Assembly: GCF_036327005.1 (NCBI RefSeq)
Contig: NZ_JAUGZK010000001.1
Span: forward strand, 310,001 to 374,000
DNA: 64,000 nt
Origin: Alkalimonas mucilaginosa
Lineage (GTDB): Bacteria; Pseudomonadota; Gammaproteobacteria; Enterobacterales; Alteromonadaceae
Direction: 5' to 3'
Below, in pieces: positions 1-9,086 of this stretch. Position numbers and translations under genes: made by a program. Within the stretch, counting starts at the first letter, position 1, and each line of letters starts with the position of its first letter. The notes beneath the pieces were generated by a model. The model made no database searches and was not told the DNA's origin. It worked only from the letters and a program-made list of their open reading frames with translations.

Positions 1-1
1 T

Positions 2-1000
2 GATCGCTATATCGGCCAGTTGTACATTGGTGAAGATAATCAAAAAGCGTTGGAGTACCTGCAACGGGCCGCAAAGCCGGATATTTTAAGCTTTAATGAT
101 CAGGCTGGTTTGCTTGAGACCATTGCTCAATTGCATTTGCAGAATGAGGCTTATCAGCAAGCAATTGATGCGTACCAGCAATGGATGCATTTTACTGGGG
201 AAGAAAAACACGATGTCTATTTCCGGATGGCTGCCGCTTATCAGCAACTGGAACAATATGGCAATGTGATCAGCCCGATCAATCGTGCAATTGCGTTGTC
301 TGATGTACCTCGTGAAAACTACTACACGCTAAAGTTTGCCGCTTTATTTGAAGGGCAGCGTATTCCTGAGGCAACGGCAGTGCTGGAAGAAATGGTAACA
401 TTGTTTCCAGACAGCGGTCAGTGGTGGTTCTTCCTGGGTAATACCTATCAGTTGCAGGAAGATTTTCAAAAATCTCTTTCTGTGTTAAGGGTAGCGAATA
501 TCCAGGGCTTTCTTGAATCCCGTTCTCATTTTCAAATGTACGGTCAGATGTTTGCAAACAACGAAATGCCATACAAGGCAGCCTCATTGTTTGAAGAGAA
601 AATGAAAGCCGGTGTTATTCCAGAGAATCGCCAGATTTTGTTGGCAACTGCCAGTAACTATCAGGCAGCTCGTGAATATGCAAAAGCGGCTGAGTTTTAT
701 GGCCGTTTGGGGCAGCTCGAGAACGATGCAGAAGCATACCGTCGTCAAGGCGAAGCTTTGCTGAATATTCAGCGTTATCGTAATGCGATCACTGCGTTTA
801 ATCGTGCTCTGGAGTTAAATGTAGAAAATACAGCTCGGGTGCATATGAGCTTGGTTAATGCCCATTTTTATCTGGAGCAGTATCCGCAAGCTTTGGCATC
901 GGCACAACAAGCCCGTCGTGATGCTTCATTAGCACGGCAGGCCCGTAGCTGGGAAGATTACATTCGCGAAAAAGCCAAGCAAAAAGGTGTAAACCTATAA
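2..1000 (+). CDS. TPR-repeat protein, 5' end outside window (TonB-system type)
   Basis: The reading frame is open from the first bases of the window, so the N-terminus is missing. At least 332 residues remain and they end at a TAA. The protein is a chain of helical repeats with TPR spacing, such as the segments beginning AEAYRRQGEALL and YRNAITAFNRALEL. The basic C-terminal end (EKAKQKGVNL) resembles the TPR proteins that follow tonB in exbB-exbD-tonB clusters of Vibrio and Shewanella. That link is inferred from resemblance, because the upstream genes are not visible. TPR proteins are scaffolds, so no enzymatic role is expected. A strong hairpin terminator follows directly. Confidence is high for TPR and moderate for the TonB association. 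Confidence 0.8.
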   Translation, partial: DRYIGQLYIGEDNQKALEYLQRAAKPDILSFNDQAGLLETIAQLHLQNEAYQQAIDAYQQWMHFTGEEKHDVYFRMAAAYQQLEQYGNVISPINRAIALSDVPRENYYTLKFAALFEGQRIPEATAVLEEMVTLFPDSGQWWFFLGNTYQLQEDFQKSLSVLRVANIQGFLESRSHFQMYGQMFANNEMPYKAASLFEEKMKAGVIPENRQILLATASNYQAAREYAKAAEFYGRLGQLENDAEAYRRQGEALLNIQRYRNAITAFNRALELNVENTARVHMSLVNAHFYLEQYPQALASAQQARRDASLARQARSWEDYIREKAKQKGVNL

Positions 1001-1012
1001 CCTTTTGCTTTT

Positions 1013-1048
1013 GAATAAAAAACCCGCCAAATGGCGGGTTTTTTATTC
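1013..1048. terminator. Bidirectional intrinsic terminator
   Basis: A perfect 16-bp inverted repeat with a 4-nt loop (AAAT) has a CCCGCC/GGCGGG core flanked by A and T runs. The T run follows the core on both strands. It can therefore end the TPR gene on the plus strand and the convergent prsK-prsR unit on the minus strand. Confidence 0.92.
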
Positions 1049-1067
1049 AGCACAAGCAGGGTTGTGG

Positions 1068-2435
1068 TTAGTGCTCATTATTAGTTTCGCTGTTGCGTAG
1101 ATCAAGCATCCGGTACTTATCGATCAATGAATACAGGGTCGGGCGGGTGACCCCAAGTAAGTCGGCTGTTTTGGACAGATTGCCGTTACTCAAAGCATAA
1201 GCTTCCCGAATGGCTTGTGTTTCGGCATCTTCCCGCACTTTGCGCAGTGTTCTTGGGGCCAGGTCTTCTGTCGATGGTAATAGCCCTAGGTCGCTTGCAG
1301 TAATTTGTTTGCTGTCGGCCAGAATGACGGCAGATTTCAGCTTATTCTGCAGCTCGCGGATATTGCCAGGCCAACGGTGGCTAAGCAGTGCCTGAATGGC
1401 ATCTTCCGACAACGAGTGGACCTGGGTTTTAAACTCCTGGTTGAATTTATGCAGCAAGGCTTTGGCGATGATCACCACGTCCTGGCCACGGTCCCGTAAT
1501 GGCGGAATAAACAGGGTCATTTCACTGATACGGTAATAGAGATCTTCCCGGAAAGTTTGCTCAGCTACCATTTCTGCCAGATTACGATGGGTTGCGCAAA
1601 TCACCCGTACATCCACTTCGATTACCTGCCGGCCACCAAGGCGCTCGATAACCCGTTCTTGTAAAAAACGCAACATCTTTGCTTGCAGGCTTAGTGGCAT
1701 ATCACCAATTTCATCCAGCAGTAAAGTACCGCCATTGGCACACTCAATTTTTCCCAGTGTGGTCTTATTGGCGCCGGTAAAGGCTCCTTTTTCATAGCCA
1801 AAGAGCTCACTTTCCAGCAAGTTTTCAGGGATTGAAGCACAGTTAATAGCAATAAAAGGTTTTTCAGCGCGAGGACTTTGTTTGTGAATGCTGCGTGCAA
1901 ATACTTCTTTACCAGTACCACTTTCTCCCTGCAATAAGGTAGTAATTTCAGTTGGGGCAATCTTTTCTACCATGCGACAAGCTTTTAAGATGCTATCGCT
2001 GTTGCCAATAATATCCTGTTGATGCAGCCCGGAATGCCGCAAGTAACGATTCTCTTGTTCCAGCGTACTTAGTTTAAAGGCTCTGGCCAGGATCACATTC
2101 AGTACATCGGGATCGATGGGTTTCTGGTAATAATCGTAAGCACCCAGATTCACTGCTTTTAATGCGTGCTCTTTGTCGGTATTGCCGGTGATAATAATGA
2201 CTTTGCAGTCAGGGTGTATTGCCAGGATATCGGTTAGACAGGCTAACCCTTCACTGGCATTGCTGGGATCGGGCGGTAAGCCAAGATCAAGGGTTACCAC
2301 AGCCGGTTCGTAGCGGCGCACCTGAGTTAACGCTGAGCTTCGATCTTCAGCAAATACCAACTCGTAATCGGGCAGGCTCCATTTTAGTTGTTTTTGAATA
2401 CCGAGATCATCTTCGACGATTAACAGTGTTTTCAT
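1068..2435 (-). CDS. prsR: PrsR: PEP-CTERM system sigma-54 response regulator
   Basis: This is a 455-residue NtrC-type activator. The receiver domain (about 1-120) has the acidic pair at D9/D10 and the phosphoacceptor D50 in TLDLGL. The central AAA+ domain has the Walker A GESGTGKE at about 170-177 and the sigma-54 contact motif GAFTGA at 217-222. A C-terminal Fis-type helix-turn-helix lies at about 410-450. The architecture and the adjacent kinase match PrsR, the PEP-CTERM system regulator. It should bind upstream of sigma-54 promoters and drive open complex formation when phosphorylated by PrsK. The start is supported by AAGGA about 7 nt upstream. It lies 23 bp downstream of prsK. A good sigma-54 promoter sits upstream of the PEP-CTERM gene at 9086, which is the most obvious local target. 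Confidence 0.93.
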   Translation of the reverse strand: MKTLLIVEDDLGIQKQLKWSLPDYELVFAEDRSSALTQVRRYEPAVVTLDLGLPPDPSNASEGLACLTDILAIHPDCKVIIITGNTDKEHALKAVNLGAYDYYQKPIDPDVLNVILARAFKLSTLEQENRYLRHSGLHQQDIIGNSDSILKACRMVEKIAPTEITTLLQGESGTGKEVFARSIHKQSPRAEKPFIAINCASIPENLLESELFGYEKGAFTGANKTTLGKIECANGGTLLLDEIGDMPLSLQAKMLRFLQERVIERLGGRQVIEVDVRVICATHRNLAEMVAEQTFREDLYYRISEMTLFIPPLRDRGQDVVIIAKALLHKFNQEFKTQVHSLSEDAIQALLSHRWPGNIRELQNKLKSAVILADSKQITASDLGLLPSTEDLAPRTLRKVREDAETQAIREAYALSNGNLSKTADLLGVTRPTLYSLIDKYRMLDLRNSETNNEH

Positions 2436-2458
2436 TGCACAATCCTTGTCTTTATTAC

Positions 2459-4486
2459 CTAGTAGTTTAATGGAAGTCGCATGGTAAAGGTAGTCCCCAA
2501 GCCGACCTCACTCTGTACTTCCAGAGCACCACCCGATTGCTGGGCAAATACCAAGGCATCGTAAGCACCTATGCCCATGCCGGCATTGCCCTTGGTCGAG
2601 TCAAAAGGCTTAAATAATCGTTGCTGAATAAAGTCAGGGCTCATACCGCAGCCCGTATCCGTGATAGTAAGAACGAGGAAGTCCCGTTTCTGACTTAGCT
2701 CAATGCTGACACTGCCATTCTCTGGGGTTGCATATTGTGCATTATCAATCAGATGAAATAACACATTGGCAAAGCGCTCTTTATCCAGTCTAATTGAAAC
2801 CGGAGCATGTTCTGCCAGGGTTGGAATAGGATGTTGGCCCTGACAGCGATTATGAATTAACTGCTGAATCAGCTCACCTACTTCAAAACGTGAGTCTGTC
2901 TCATCCGTTCGCTCTTTATTCATTAGTTGGGCCAGCATTTTATCCATTCGGCGCTTGCTGGCGGCTATGGTCTCGAAAGCGTCTTCAATAAATTCCGGGT
3001 TGTCTTTGTGCCGCTCGGCGTTTTTCTGCAATAAACCAAGCTGTGCGGTAATATTCTTCAAGTCGTGGACCACAAAGGCAGACATCCGGCTAAAGGCTGC
3101 AAATTGGGCATTTTCCATCAGTTGCTTGGTGGCCTCAAGTAAAAACAAATAACTGGCAATTTGCTCGGTCACTGCTATCAGGTAATCCTTTAATTCCCAG
3201 TTTAGTTTTAGTTGTAGGTTTGCTTCGGCATTCAACAGGCAAAGTCCCCACAAACCATCTTTTGCCCGGATAGGAATAATGAGTTGTGTATCAATGTTTG
3301 CTGCAGACAGCTTCATCGCTTGAACAAAGGGATCATGGGCTTGCTGTAAATCAATGATCCAGTTGCTGTGCTGATGATCGCGGATATAGCCGTCTATGAT
3401 ACGGTACTCTTCAGCCGTTAACTCCGGTCGATTTATGCGGGCCAGAGCTCGAGGCTGAGGATCCAACCGTAATAAGATCCCCCGGGTATAACCGATAGCT
3501 TGTAGCCATGCTTGCAGAGTTTCCTGATGCACCTTGTCGTTATTGACATCGATTTGCCGTAGCCGATGGGTAAGCTCCAGCCATTTGACCCGATAGTCAA
3601 ACGTATTTTCAAAGAAGTGTTTCTCAATAAACACCCGCAGTTTTCGTCGCACGCCATCGGACAGCACCAGAGCTGTCAGTAAGGCAAATCCCAGTACAAT
3701 AAATATTGCTTGTAGTAACTCGGACCAGGCACCACCGCTGTAACGAATATAAAAGCCTGCCAGTGCCAGTAAACACAGGTAAGCGCCTGCACCAAATACT
3801 AATGAGCTTTGCAGCACGATATCCCGTGAAATATACACCCGGATATTCCAGGCTTTAATGCGACGCACAGCAATAACCAGCATAGGCAGCATCAGCAATT
3901 GGATAAAGCTTCGGGCTGACCAGAGTTGAGCATCTACCTGACGGAACAGGCTGCCCTCCGCCAGCAACACAAAATCAAACAGTATAACGACGCCCAGTGC
4001 AATGATCAGAGGCTTAAATTGCCAGCGAGCTTCGCCCGATCGCCGGTACAAAGCCTCTAACAAAGCCAGTACAAAAATACATATCAGTAATTGGCCGCTC
4101 AACAACAAATGCAGTGGCAGGATTTCTAGCTGAGCCAGAAGGGTCCAACTAATAAGCAGCAGACAACTTAGCCAAACCACTTTCCGCTGAAAAAAGGTGG
4201 CAAGTAAAGCGTGGGTGTTGTGCAAGGCTGCGTAGAGAAATAAAATCAGTAACAGCAGCCGGCTGTTTTCCAGCCAGATAGACCAGCTTGATTGGTAAGG
4301 GGCATGCGCCGCCAGAGCGTAAACCAAGGCCCAGCAGACTGTGACCAGGGTATAGCCAATCAGCAATGTTCTGGGTACATTGCGTGCTTTGACGGATAGC
4401 AATAACGCGAAAAAGAACAAATATCCGGCAGCGGTCAGGCTAAAGCCAATTTTATCCAGCGCCAGCTGACTCCAGAACTCCTGCAT
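2459..4486 (-). CDS. prsK: PrsK: PEP-CTERM system membrane histidine kinase
   Basis: A kinase of about 675 residues. The N-terminal half is a multispanning membrane region (about 8-10 hydrophobic segments). A GAF-like cytoplasmic region follows, then a histidine kinase core with the H-box VVHDLKN, the N-box HLIDNAQYA, and the G motifs DTGCGM and GMGIGAYDA. This is the PrsK arrangement: an integral-membrane sensor without a large periplasmic domain. It is paired with prsR immediately downstream. The start could be ATG at 4486 or TTG at 4492; neither has a strong ribosome site, so coupling to the protease stop 15 bp upstream is plausible. The signal sensed is unknown. Confidence 0.92.
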   Translation of the reverse strand: MQEFWSQLALDKIGFSLTAAGYLFFFALLLSVKARNVPRTLLIGYTLVTVCWALVYALAAHAPYQSSWSIWLENSRLLLLILFLYAALHNTHALLATFFQRKVVWLSCLLLISWTLLAQLEILPLHLLLSGQLLICIFVLALLEALYRRSGEARWQFKPLIIALGVVILFDFVLLAEGSLFRQVDAQLWSARSFIQLLMLPMLVIAVRRIKAWNIRVYISRDIVLQSSLVFGAGAYLCLLALAGFYIRYSGGAWSELLQAIFIVLGFALLTALVLSDGVRRKLRVFIEKHFFENTFDYRVKWLELTHRLRQIDVNNDKVHQETLQAWLQAIGYTRGILLRLDPQPRALARINRPELTAEEYRIIDGYIRDHQHSNWIIDLQQAHDPFVQAMKLSAANIDTQLIIPIRAKDGLWGLCLLNAEANLQLKLNWELKDYLIAVTEQIASYLFLLEATKQLMENAQFAAFSRMSAFVVHDLKNITAQLGLLQKNAERHKDNPEFIEDAFETIAASKRRMDKMLAQLMNKERTDETDSRFEVGELIQQLIHNRCQGQHPIPTLAEHAPVSIRLDKERFANVLFHLIDNAQYATPENGSVSIELSQKRDFLVLTITDTGCGMSPDFIQQRLFKPFDSTKGNAGMGIGAYDALVFAQQSGGALEVQSEVGLGTTFTMRLPLNY

Positions 4487-4500
4487 AAGCAACCCGCTGC

Positions 4501-5241
4501 TCAGGGCTGTTGCAGCAATTGCCGGACATACTGCACCGGAATGGCGTAACTGATCCCGCTGGGATCGCTCAGAACGGCTTCTCTGGTTGACTTTACATGC
4601 ACCATATTGATCACACCAATCACCTCACCGGTATCCTGATGGATCAGCGGGCTGCCACTGTTGCCCGGGTAGGCAGTCGCATCCAATTGATAAACCAAAT
4701 ATGGCTCCCGTAACTGCCGCAGAGCCTGAATATGCAAATCACGAGAGTTATCTGCAGGGATAGCTACAGGCGTGACGGCAGATATAATCCCCTGATGCGT
4801 TGCCGGATAAATCCCTAACACGCTCGATATGGGGAAACCGGTGAAAGCAATGCGGCTGCCCTCTGGTTGCAATGCATCGCTGGCAAGCTTCAGAGCAGGT
4901 AAGGCTTGTTCTATTTCCATAATTGCCAGATCGTACTGTGGGGCATTGCGCCGGCTTACCATGCGATGCATGGTGATATCGCGCGCAGAGCCGGAAATGA
5001 CAACGTACTCTTCGCGACGTGACTCATCCAAGGTTCTGCCAATCACATGATAGTTCGTGACTACCTGTTTACCATTACCCACCACAAAGCCTGTGCCAAT
5101 AAAGTTGACTCTGGGGGAGGCTGTTGGATTATGAATGGCGATGGCAACAACCGAGGGTTTCACTTGAGGTATGAGGTCAACTAACTGCGAAGCTTGAAGC
5201 GAGCAGCTAATAAAAAAAATCCCAACGAGCAGCAAACGCAT
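4501..5241 (-). CDS. Secreted trypsin-like serine protease next to prsK
   Basis: About 246 residues with a signal peptide (MRLLLVGIFFISCSLQAS). The chymotrypsin/HtrA-fold triad is visible as His in TNYHVIG, Asp in YDLAIME and Ser in GNSGSPL. There is no PDZ domain, unlike DegP or DegS. The start at 5241 is chosen because AAGGA lies 8 nt upstream and the signal peptide begins there; a longer frame to 5307 adds a non-signal N-terminus. It is the first gene of a likely protease-prsK-prsR operon. A periplasmic protease feeding a membrane sensor, or processing PEP-CTERM proteins, is possible, but this is inference from position only. Confidence 0.85.
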   Translation of the reverse strand: MRLLLVGIFFISCSLQASQLVDLIPQVKPSVVAIAIHNPTASPRVNFIGTGFVVGNGKQVVTNYHVIGRTLDESRREEYVVISGSARDITMHRMVSRRNAPQYDLAIMEIEQALPALKLASDALQPEGSRIAFTGFPISSVLGIYPATHQGIISAVTPVAIPADNSRDLHIQALRQLREPYLVYQLDATAYPGNSGSPLIHQDTGEVIGVINMVHVKSTREAVLSDPSGISYAIPVQYVRQLLQQP

Positions 5242-5356
5242 TTTTATCATCCTTGGTCTAAACTGGTTATGCAGATACACAGTGAACAGTGTATCCCATT
5301 GTGTCACTTTTGCCCAAAGAGACCAACATTATTCATCACCAAGTCAGGATGTCAGC

Positions 5357-6199
5357 ATGCTGGTACAGCCGTTAGAGCGTGAAATTGTGCCCATTTTTTC
5401 TGGTGGAGGTACCCGCCTTTGTTGCTACATTGGCATTCTGATGGCTTTAAAAGAGATGCGATTGCATTTTAATCATTTAGTAGGGGTTTCTGGTGGCAGC
5501 ATCGTAGCCGCCTTGTATGCTGCCGGTTGGAAGCTGGATGCCATCAAAGTGCTGGCCATGGACACCGATTTCCGTCAATTTAAAGAAATCTCTTTCTGGT
5601 CGCTGCTTCGGACCGGAGGCTTGTCTGATGGCAATCGCTTCGAAAAGTGGCTGGATGAAAAACTGGCAGGCAGAACCTTCGCAGATCTGGAGCTGGATCT
5701 GCATGTGCTTGCCACTGATATTAACGGTGGTGGTCCTGTGGTATTTAACAAAGCACTGACGCCAGCTCTTAAAGTATCCCAGGCGATTCGTTATTCCATG
5801 TCGATACCTCTGCTGTTCTCTTTTAAAGATTTCCAACATCATGTGATGGCCGATGGTGTGATCTTGTCTGAAGATGCGCTGCATAAAGATTGGTCTGGCC
5901 GTCATGTCCCGGTAATTTGCTTTCGTTTAAAAAGCGATGCTGAGGAAAAACCGGTCCAGAAGAATAGACTTTTCCCAATCGTTTCGTACATTAATATGCT
6001 AATCCAAACCTTTATGAATGCTGTGTCCAGAGAGTATGTACACGCCGAGTACTGGCACAGTACCGTACTGATCAATACGGGTGATGTTTCATCGGTCGAC
6101 TTTAGTTTATCGTTGGAAACCAAGCTGCATTTGCTACGACTTGGCTACCAGACTACGATGGATGTTATTCCTGTAAAATTAAACTGGCTTCGGCAATAA
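5357..6199 (+). CDS. Patatin-like phospholipase
   Basis: 280 residues with the patatin fold signatures: oxyanion loop SGGGTRL (15-21), nucleophile elbow GVSGGS with S45, and catalytic Asp in ADGV (D166). The expected reaction is hydrolysis of an acyl ester, such as phospholipid to lysophospholipid and fatty acid. There is no signal peptide, so it is probably cytoplasmic or membrane-associated. The start at 5357 has AGGA 7 nt upstream; an upstream ATG at 5282 gives a 25-residue extension that overlaps the divergent protease promoter region. It leads a run with the N-acyltransferase and ThiF-like genes. Its membership in the exosortase locus is by position, and the substrate is unknown. Confidence 0.9.
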   Translation: MLVQPLEREIVPIFSGGGTRLCCYIGILMALKEMRLHFNHLVGVSGGSIVAALYAAGWKLDAIKVLAMDTDFRQFKEISFWSLLRTGGLSDGNRFEKWLDEKLAGRTFADLELDLHVLATDINGGGPVVFNKALTPALKVSQAIRYSMSIPLLFSFKDFQHHVMADGVILSEDALHKDWSGRHVPVICFRLKSDAEEKPVQKNRLFPIVSYINMLIQTFMNAVSREYVHAEYWHSTVLINTGDVSSVDFSLSLETKLHLLRLGYQTTMDVIPVKLNWLRQ

Positions 6200-6254
6200 A
6201 CTCAGGCCATACTTAGATGAATCCTAACTGAATGCAAAACACAAATTACGGACA

Positions 6255-7127
6255 ATGAAAAAGTTAAAGAGCCTGGCGGACAAGCCTGTGATTGGTGGGG
6301 TGGTGAAAAAAGCGATGGCATCATTAGCAAGTAATGATGCTAAAGTCATTTCACGGCATTTTTCGCAGTATTTAAAGCCACAAATAGCTACCACGGACGA
6401 ACTGAAGCACGAAGTGTATCAGCTACGGCATCAGGTGTATTGCGAAGAGCTTCATTTTGAGGATATTAAAGACAGCTATGAGGAGTGTGACGAGTTTGAT
6501 GATCGTGCGGTACACTGCTTTATACGTCACCTGAGCTCGAAAAAAATGGCCGGTACCGTCCGCTTAATCACTACTCAGGATCAACACCAACCTTTACCTC
6601 TGGAAAAGTTTTGCAGCCATGCGATTGATCATCCAGAACTAGCACCCTCGTGTTTTCCTCGTGATTCTATTTGTGAAATGTCGAGACTTGCTGTGCCTGA
6701 GGGGTTTCGAAAGCGTGCCATTGATAAATTTAAAGGCGCTGCAACCGGTGCTATTAACGAGCAGGTTTTCTCCGAAACTGAACTGCGTTGTTTCCCTTAC
6801 ATTGCGATTTGTCTGTACATGGCGGCGACGGCCATGGCCATTCGCAGTAAACGCCACCATGTTTTTGTGATGATGGAGCCAAGGCTGGCCAGAAGCTTGA
6901 CCTTCGTTGGCATTAAATTTCAATCCATCGGCAAGTTGATTGAGTTTCATGGCAAGCGGGCGCCTTATTACATTGATGCGCGTGAATTGCCTAATACGCT
7001 TAGTAGTGGTTATGTCAAGCTACTGGAGTCGGTGGAACATGACTTAATTCAGAGTGGGGGAATGCCGGGTACGCTCAATCAGCCGGAGGGGGATTTGGCT
7101 TTAGGCTGGCGGTTATCGCCTTCGTGA
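6255..7127 (+). CDS. PEP-CTERM/exosortase-associated N-acyltransferase, copy 1
   Basis: 290 residues. The segment EVYQLRHQVYCEEL and the later CEMSRLAV and FPYIAICLYMA segments match the GNAT-like family that includes autoinducer synthase-type and long-chain N-acyl amino acid synthases (FeeM type). This family is known to be linked to PEP-CTERM/exosortase systems. The expected reaction is transfer of a long acyl chain from acyl-ACP to an amino group, probably of an amino acid. A second, shorter paralogue lies at 9419-10174 beyond the PEP-CTERM gene. The N-terminal 40 residues are basic and not shared with the paralogue. The ribosome site before the ATG is weak. The product is not predictable from sequence. 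Confidence 0.88.
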   Translation: MKKLKSLADKPVIGGVVKKAMASLASNDAKVISRHFSQYLKPQIATTDELKHEVYQLRHQVYCEELHFEDIKDSYEECDEFDDRAVHCFIRHLSSKKMAGTVRLITTQDQHQPLPLEKFCSHAIDHPELAPSCFPRDSICEMSRLAVPEGFRKRAIDKFKGAATGAINEQVFSETELRCFPYIAICLYMAATAMAIRSKRHHVFVMMEPRLARSLTFVGIKFQSIGKLIEFHGKRAPYYIDARELPNTLSSGYVKLLESVEHDLIQSGGMPGTLNQPEGDLALGWRLSPS

Positions 7128-7163
7128 AGGCTTCGTTTCGTGTGAACGAATAAAGAGGACTCT

Positions 7164-8051
7164 ATGTTTAACTATCAGGAAGCATTTTCCCGCAATATAG
7201 GCTGGGTGACACAGCAAGAGCAGGAGCAATTACGTCAGTCCAAAGTTGCTATTGGTGGATTGGGAGGCGTTGGTGGCGATCATGCGATTGTTTGTGCGCG
7301 GCTAGGTATTGGCAGCTTCCATATTTCCGATTTAGATCACTACGATATCGCCAATTTTAATCGTCAGGCCGGAGCCTGCATGGCAACCGTTGGTCGTGCT
7401 AAAGCGGAGGTAATGGAAGAAACGTTGCGTGGTATTAACCCTGATGCCCAGATTAAGAACTTTACTTCGGGTGTAACGGATGACAACTTAGAAGATTTTC
7501 TTGATGGTGTGGATGTATACATTGATAGCCTTGATATTTTTGCACTGGAGATACGCCGTAAAGTTTTCCGACGTTGCTACGAAAAAGGCATTCCAGCGAT
7601 CACTGCCGCCCCTATGGGGATGGGAACATCCATGTTGGTGTTCAGGCCTGGCGGTATGAGCTTTGATGATTACTTTCATATTCAGGATCCTCAACCCGGT
7701 GATAGTCAGCAGCGCAAGGACGAGATTTTCCGTGATAATATTATTCGCTTTGTGATCGGGGTGTCGCCATCGTTGCAGCAGCGCCACTATTTGGTTGAGC
7801 GCTCCTCAGTCAACTTCCTGCGTAAAAAGGTCCCTTCTACTTGTATGGGCATTTCGCTTGCTGCTGGTGTGCTTTGCACCAATGTATTAAAGCTGTTGCT
7901 ACAGCGTGGTGATGTGATCTATGCACCTCGTGGTTTGCACTTTGATGCGTATCGAAATAAGTTAATTAAAACCTGGCGCCCAGGGGGTAACAGGAACCCA
8001 CTGCAAAAGTTTATGTTCCGTACCTTGAAACGTTTGGTTAGTCACGACTAA
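7164..8051 (+). CDS. ThiF/E1-like adenylyltransferase
   Basis: 295 residues with the E1/ThiF/MoeB nucleotide-binding fold. The glycine loop GGLGGVGG is at about 31-38, followed by the acidic strand DLDHYD and FNRQAG (R67 contacts ATP phosphates in the family). These enzymes activate a C-terminal carboxylate, usually of a ubiquitin-like or sulfur-carrier protein, by adenylation. No ThiS, MoaD or ubiquitin-like gene is nearby, and I see no CxxC zinc pairs of MoeB/ThiF type. The start is good (AGAGGA upstream). It is 36 bp after the N-acyltransferase, so the two are probably co-transcribed. A role in activating an N-acyl amino acid or a protein C-terminus in the PEP-CTERM pathway is speculation. 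Confidence 0.88.
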   Translation: MFNYQEAFSRNIGWVTQQEQEQLRQSKVAIGGLGGVGGDHAIVCARLGIGSFHISDLDHYDIANFNRQAGACMATVGRAKAEVMEETLRGINPDAQIKNFTSGVTDDNLEDFLDGVDVYIDSLDIFALEIRRKVFRRCYEKGIPAITAAPMGMGTSMLVFRPGGMSFDDYFHIQDPQPGDSQQRKDEIFRDNIIRFVIGVSPSLQQRHYLVERSSVNFLRKKVPSTCMGISLAAGVLCTNVLKLLLQRGDVIYAPRGLHFDAYRNKLIKTWRPGGNRNPLQKFMFRTLKRLVSHD

Positions 8052-8142
8052 CTCTGTCTACAGTTGCTTGCCAGTTATTTGTAAGTCTATCCATCAGATG
8101 TTTATTGCGATGCCATTTTGTATTACCTGGCATCTTGCTAAT

Positions 8143-8169
8143 AAAAAACCCCGCACTGCGGGGTTTTAT
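8143..8169. terminator. Bidirectional terminator between ThiF-like and PEP-CTERM genes
   Basis: Stem CCCCGC/GCGGGG with a 3-nt loop (ACT), preceded by an A run and followed by TTTT. It serves the convergent genes on both sides. Confidence 0.88.
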
Positions 8170-8195
8170 AGTCACCATGAAATGGAGTTTAATCG

Positions 8196-9086
8196 TTAAG
8201 CGCGGCGCTTCATGCGACCACGGAAACCCATACCCAATAAACCCAAGCCTAAGATGGCCAGTGAGGTAGGCTCTGGTACAGAGAAAGAGACACGACCACT
8301 GTGGGTTGCTTTTGCCAAAGTGAAGGTGGTGCCATCATAACCAATCACATTTGGCAGGGCCTGAGTGTTTTGGTCTACAATGAAGCGGAACATTTCAGCC
8401 ATACCAGCCAGGAACTGATCATCGTAAATGTCAGAGAAGCTGGTATTGGCACCCTGGTAGTCGGTCCAGAAGATGCTGCCTGCATCGACACCATTGATTT
8501 GATCGGTTTTGTTAAAGTTATCCAGGTAGCCCTGAATGATGGTGCCGTTACCAATATCACCACCAAAAGTAACGTTCATATCGAACACCTGAGTGTAGCA
8601 ACTCAGGCTGGCACTGCCGATGCAGCCACCTAAGTCAGTGGTCACGAACATGGAGATGGTACCAGAGTTCCAGTTTACACTGCCATCGCCCTGAACTGTA
8701 CCTACCAGATCATTGAAACCAAAAGCTAGGTTCCATGAGTTCAGGTAGTTGTTGTTGCTTGGGCCAATAGGACCGGTTTGAACTGGCAATAACGAGGTGA
8801 ACATGTTATTGCTGAAGTCTGAACCAAAGTTAAAGCCACTACCCAGCAAACCGCCGGTAGAGGTAATGACATCACCTGCATCAATGGTGCCGTTGCCGTT
8901 ACTATCGACGACAGTTGACCAAGAGTTGTATGCAAACTGCAGCTCGTCCAGCCAACCAGTGGTGGTGGCACCATTGGCAGTATTGGCATTGCCGCCGTAA
9001 TCTACATTCATATCAAGAAAGAAGGGGGTTGCTGCGGCAGAGGTGCTGACCAGAGCAGCTAAACCTAAAGCTATTTTTAATTTCAT
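8196..9086 (-). CDS. PEP-CTERM surface/exported protein
   Basis: 296 residues. It has an N-terminal signal peptide (about 1-19, MKLKIALGLAALVSTSAAA). It ends in a typical PEP-CTERM sorting tail: VPEP, then a hydrophobic helix, then the basic end RGRMKRR. Exosortase is expected to cut at the tail and the protein to be exported and possibly glycosylated. The mature region is rich in Gly, Asn, Ser and Thr and acidic, with no domain I recognise. A DSNGNGTIDAGD stretch resembles an EF-hand-like or dockerin-like calcium loop. The ribosome site is AGGAG. A sigma-54 promoter lies 47 bp upstream, pointing to PrsR control. It is the only PEP-CTERM protein seen in this window, although exosortase genomes usually encode several. 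Confidence 0.93.
   Translation of the reverse strand: MKLKIALGLAALVSTSAAATPFFLDMNVDYGGNANTANGATTTGWLDELQFAYNSWSTVVDSNGNGTIDAGDVITSTGGLLGSGFNFGSDFSNNMFTSLLPVQTGPIGPSNNNYLNSWNLAFGFNDLVGTVQGDGSVNWNSGTISMFVTTDLGGCIGSASLSCYTQVFDMNVTFGGDIGNGTIIQGYLDNFNKTDQINGVDAGSIFWTDYQGANTSFSDIYDDQFLAGMAEMFRFIVDQNTQALPNVIGYDGTTFTLAKATHSGRVSFSVPEPTSLAILGLGLLGMGFRGRMKRRA

Noticed and set aside
5477..5905. 142-codon open frame antisense to the patatin gene
   Set aside because: It is a shadow of the patatin gene with no ribosome site, and the patatin protein has all catalytic motifs.
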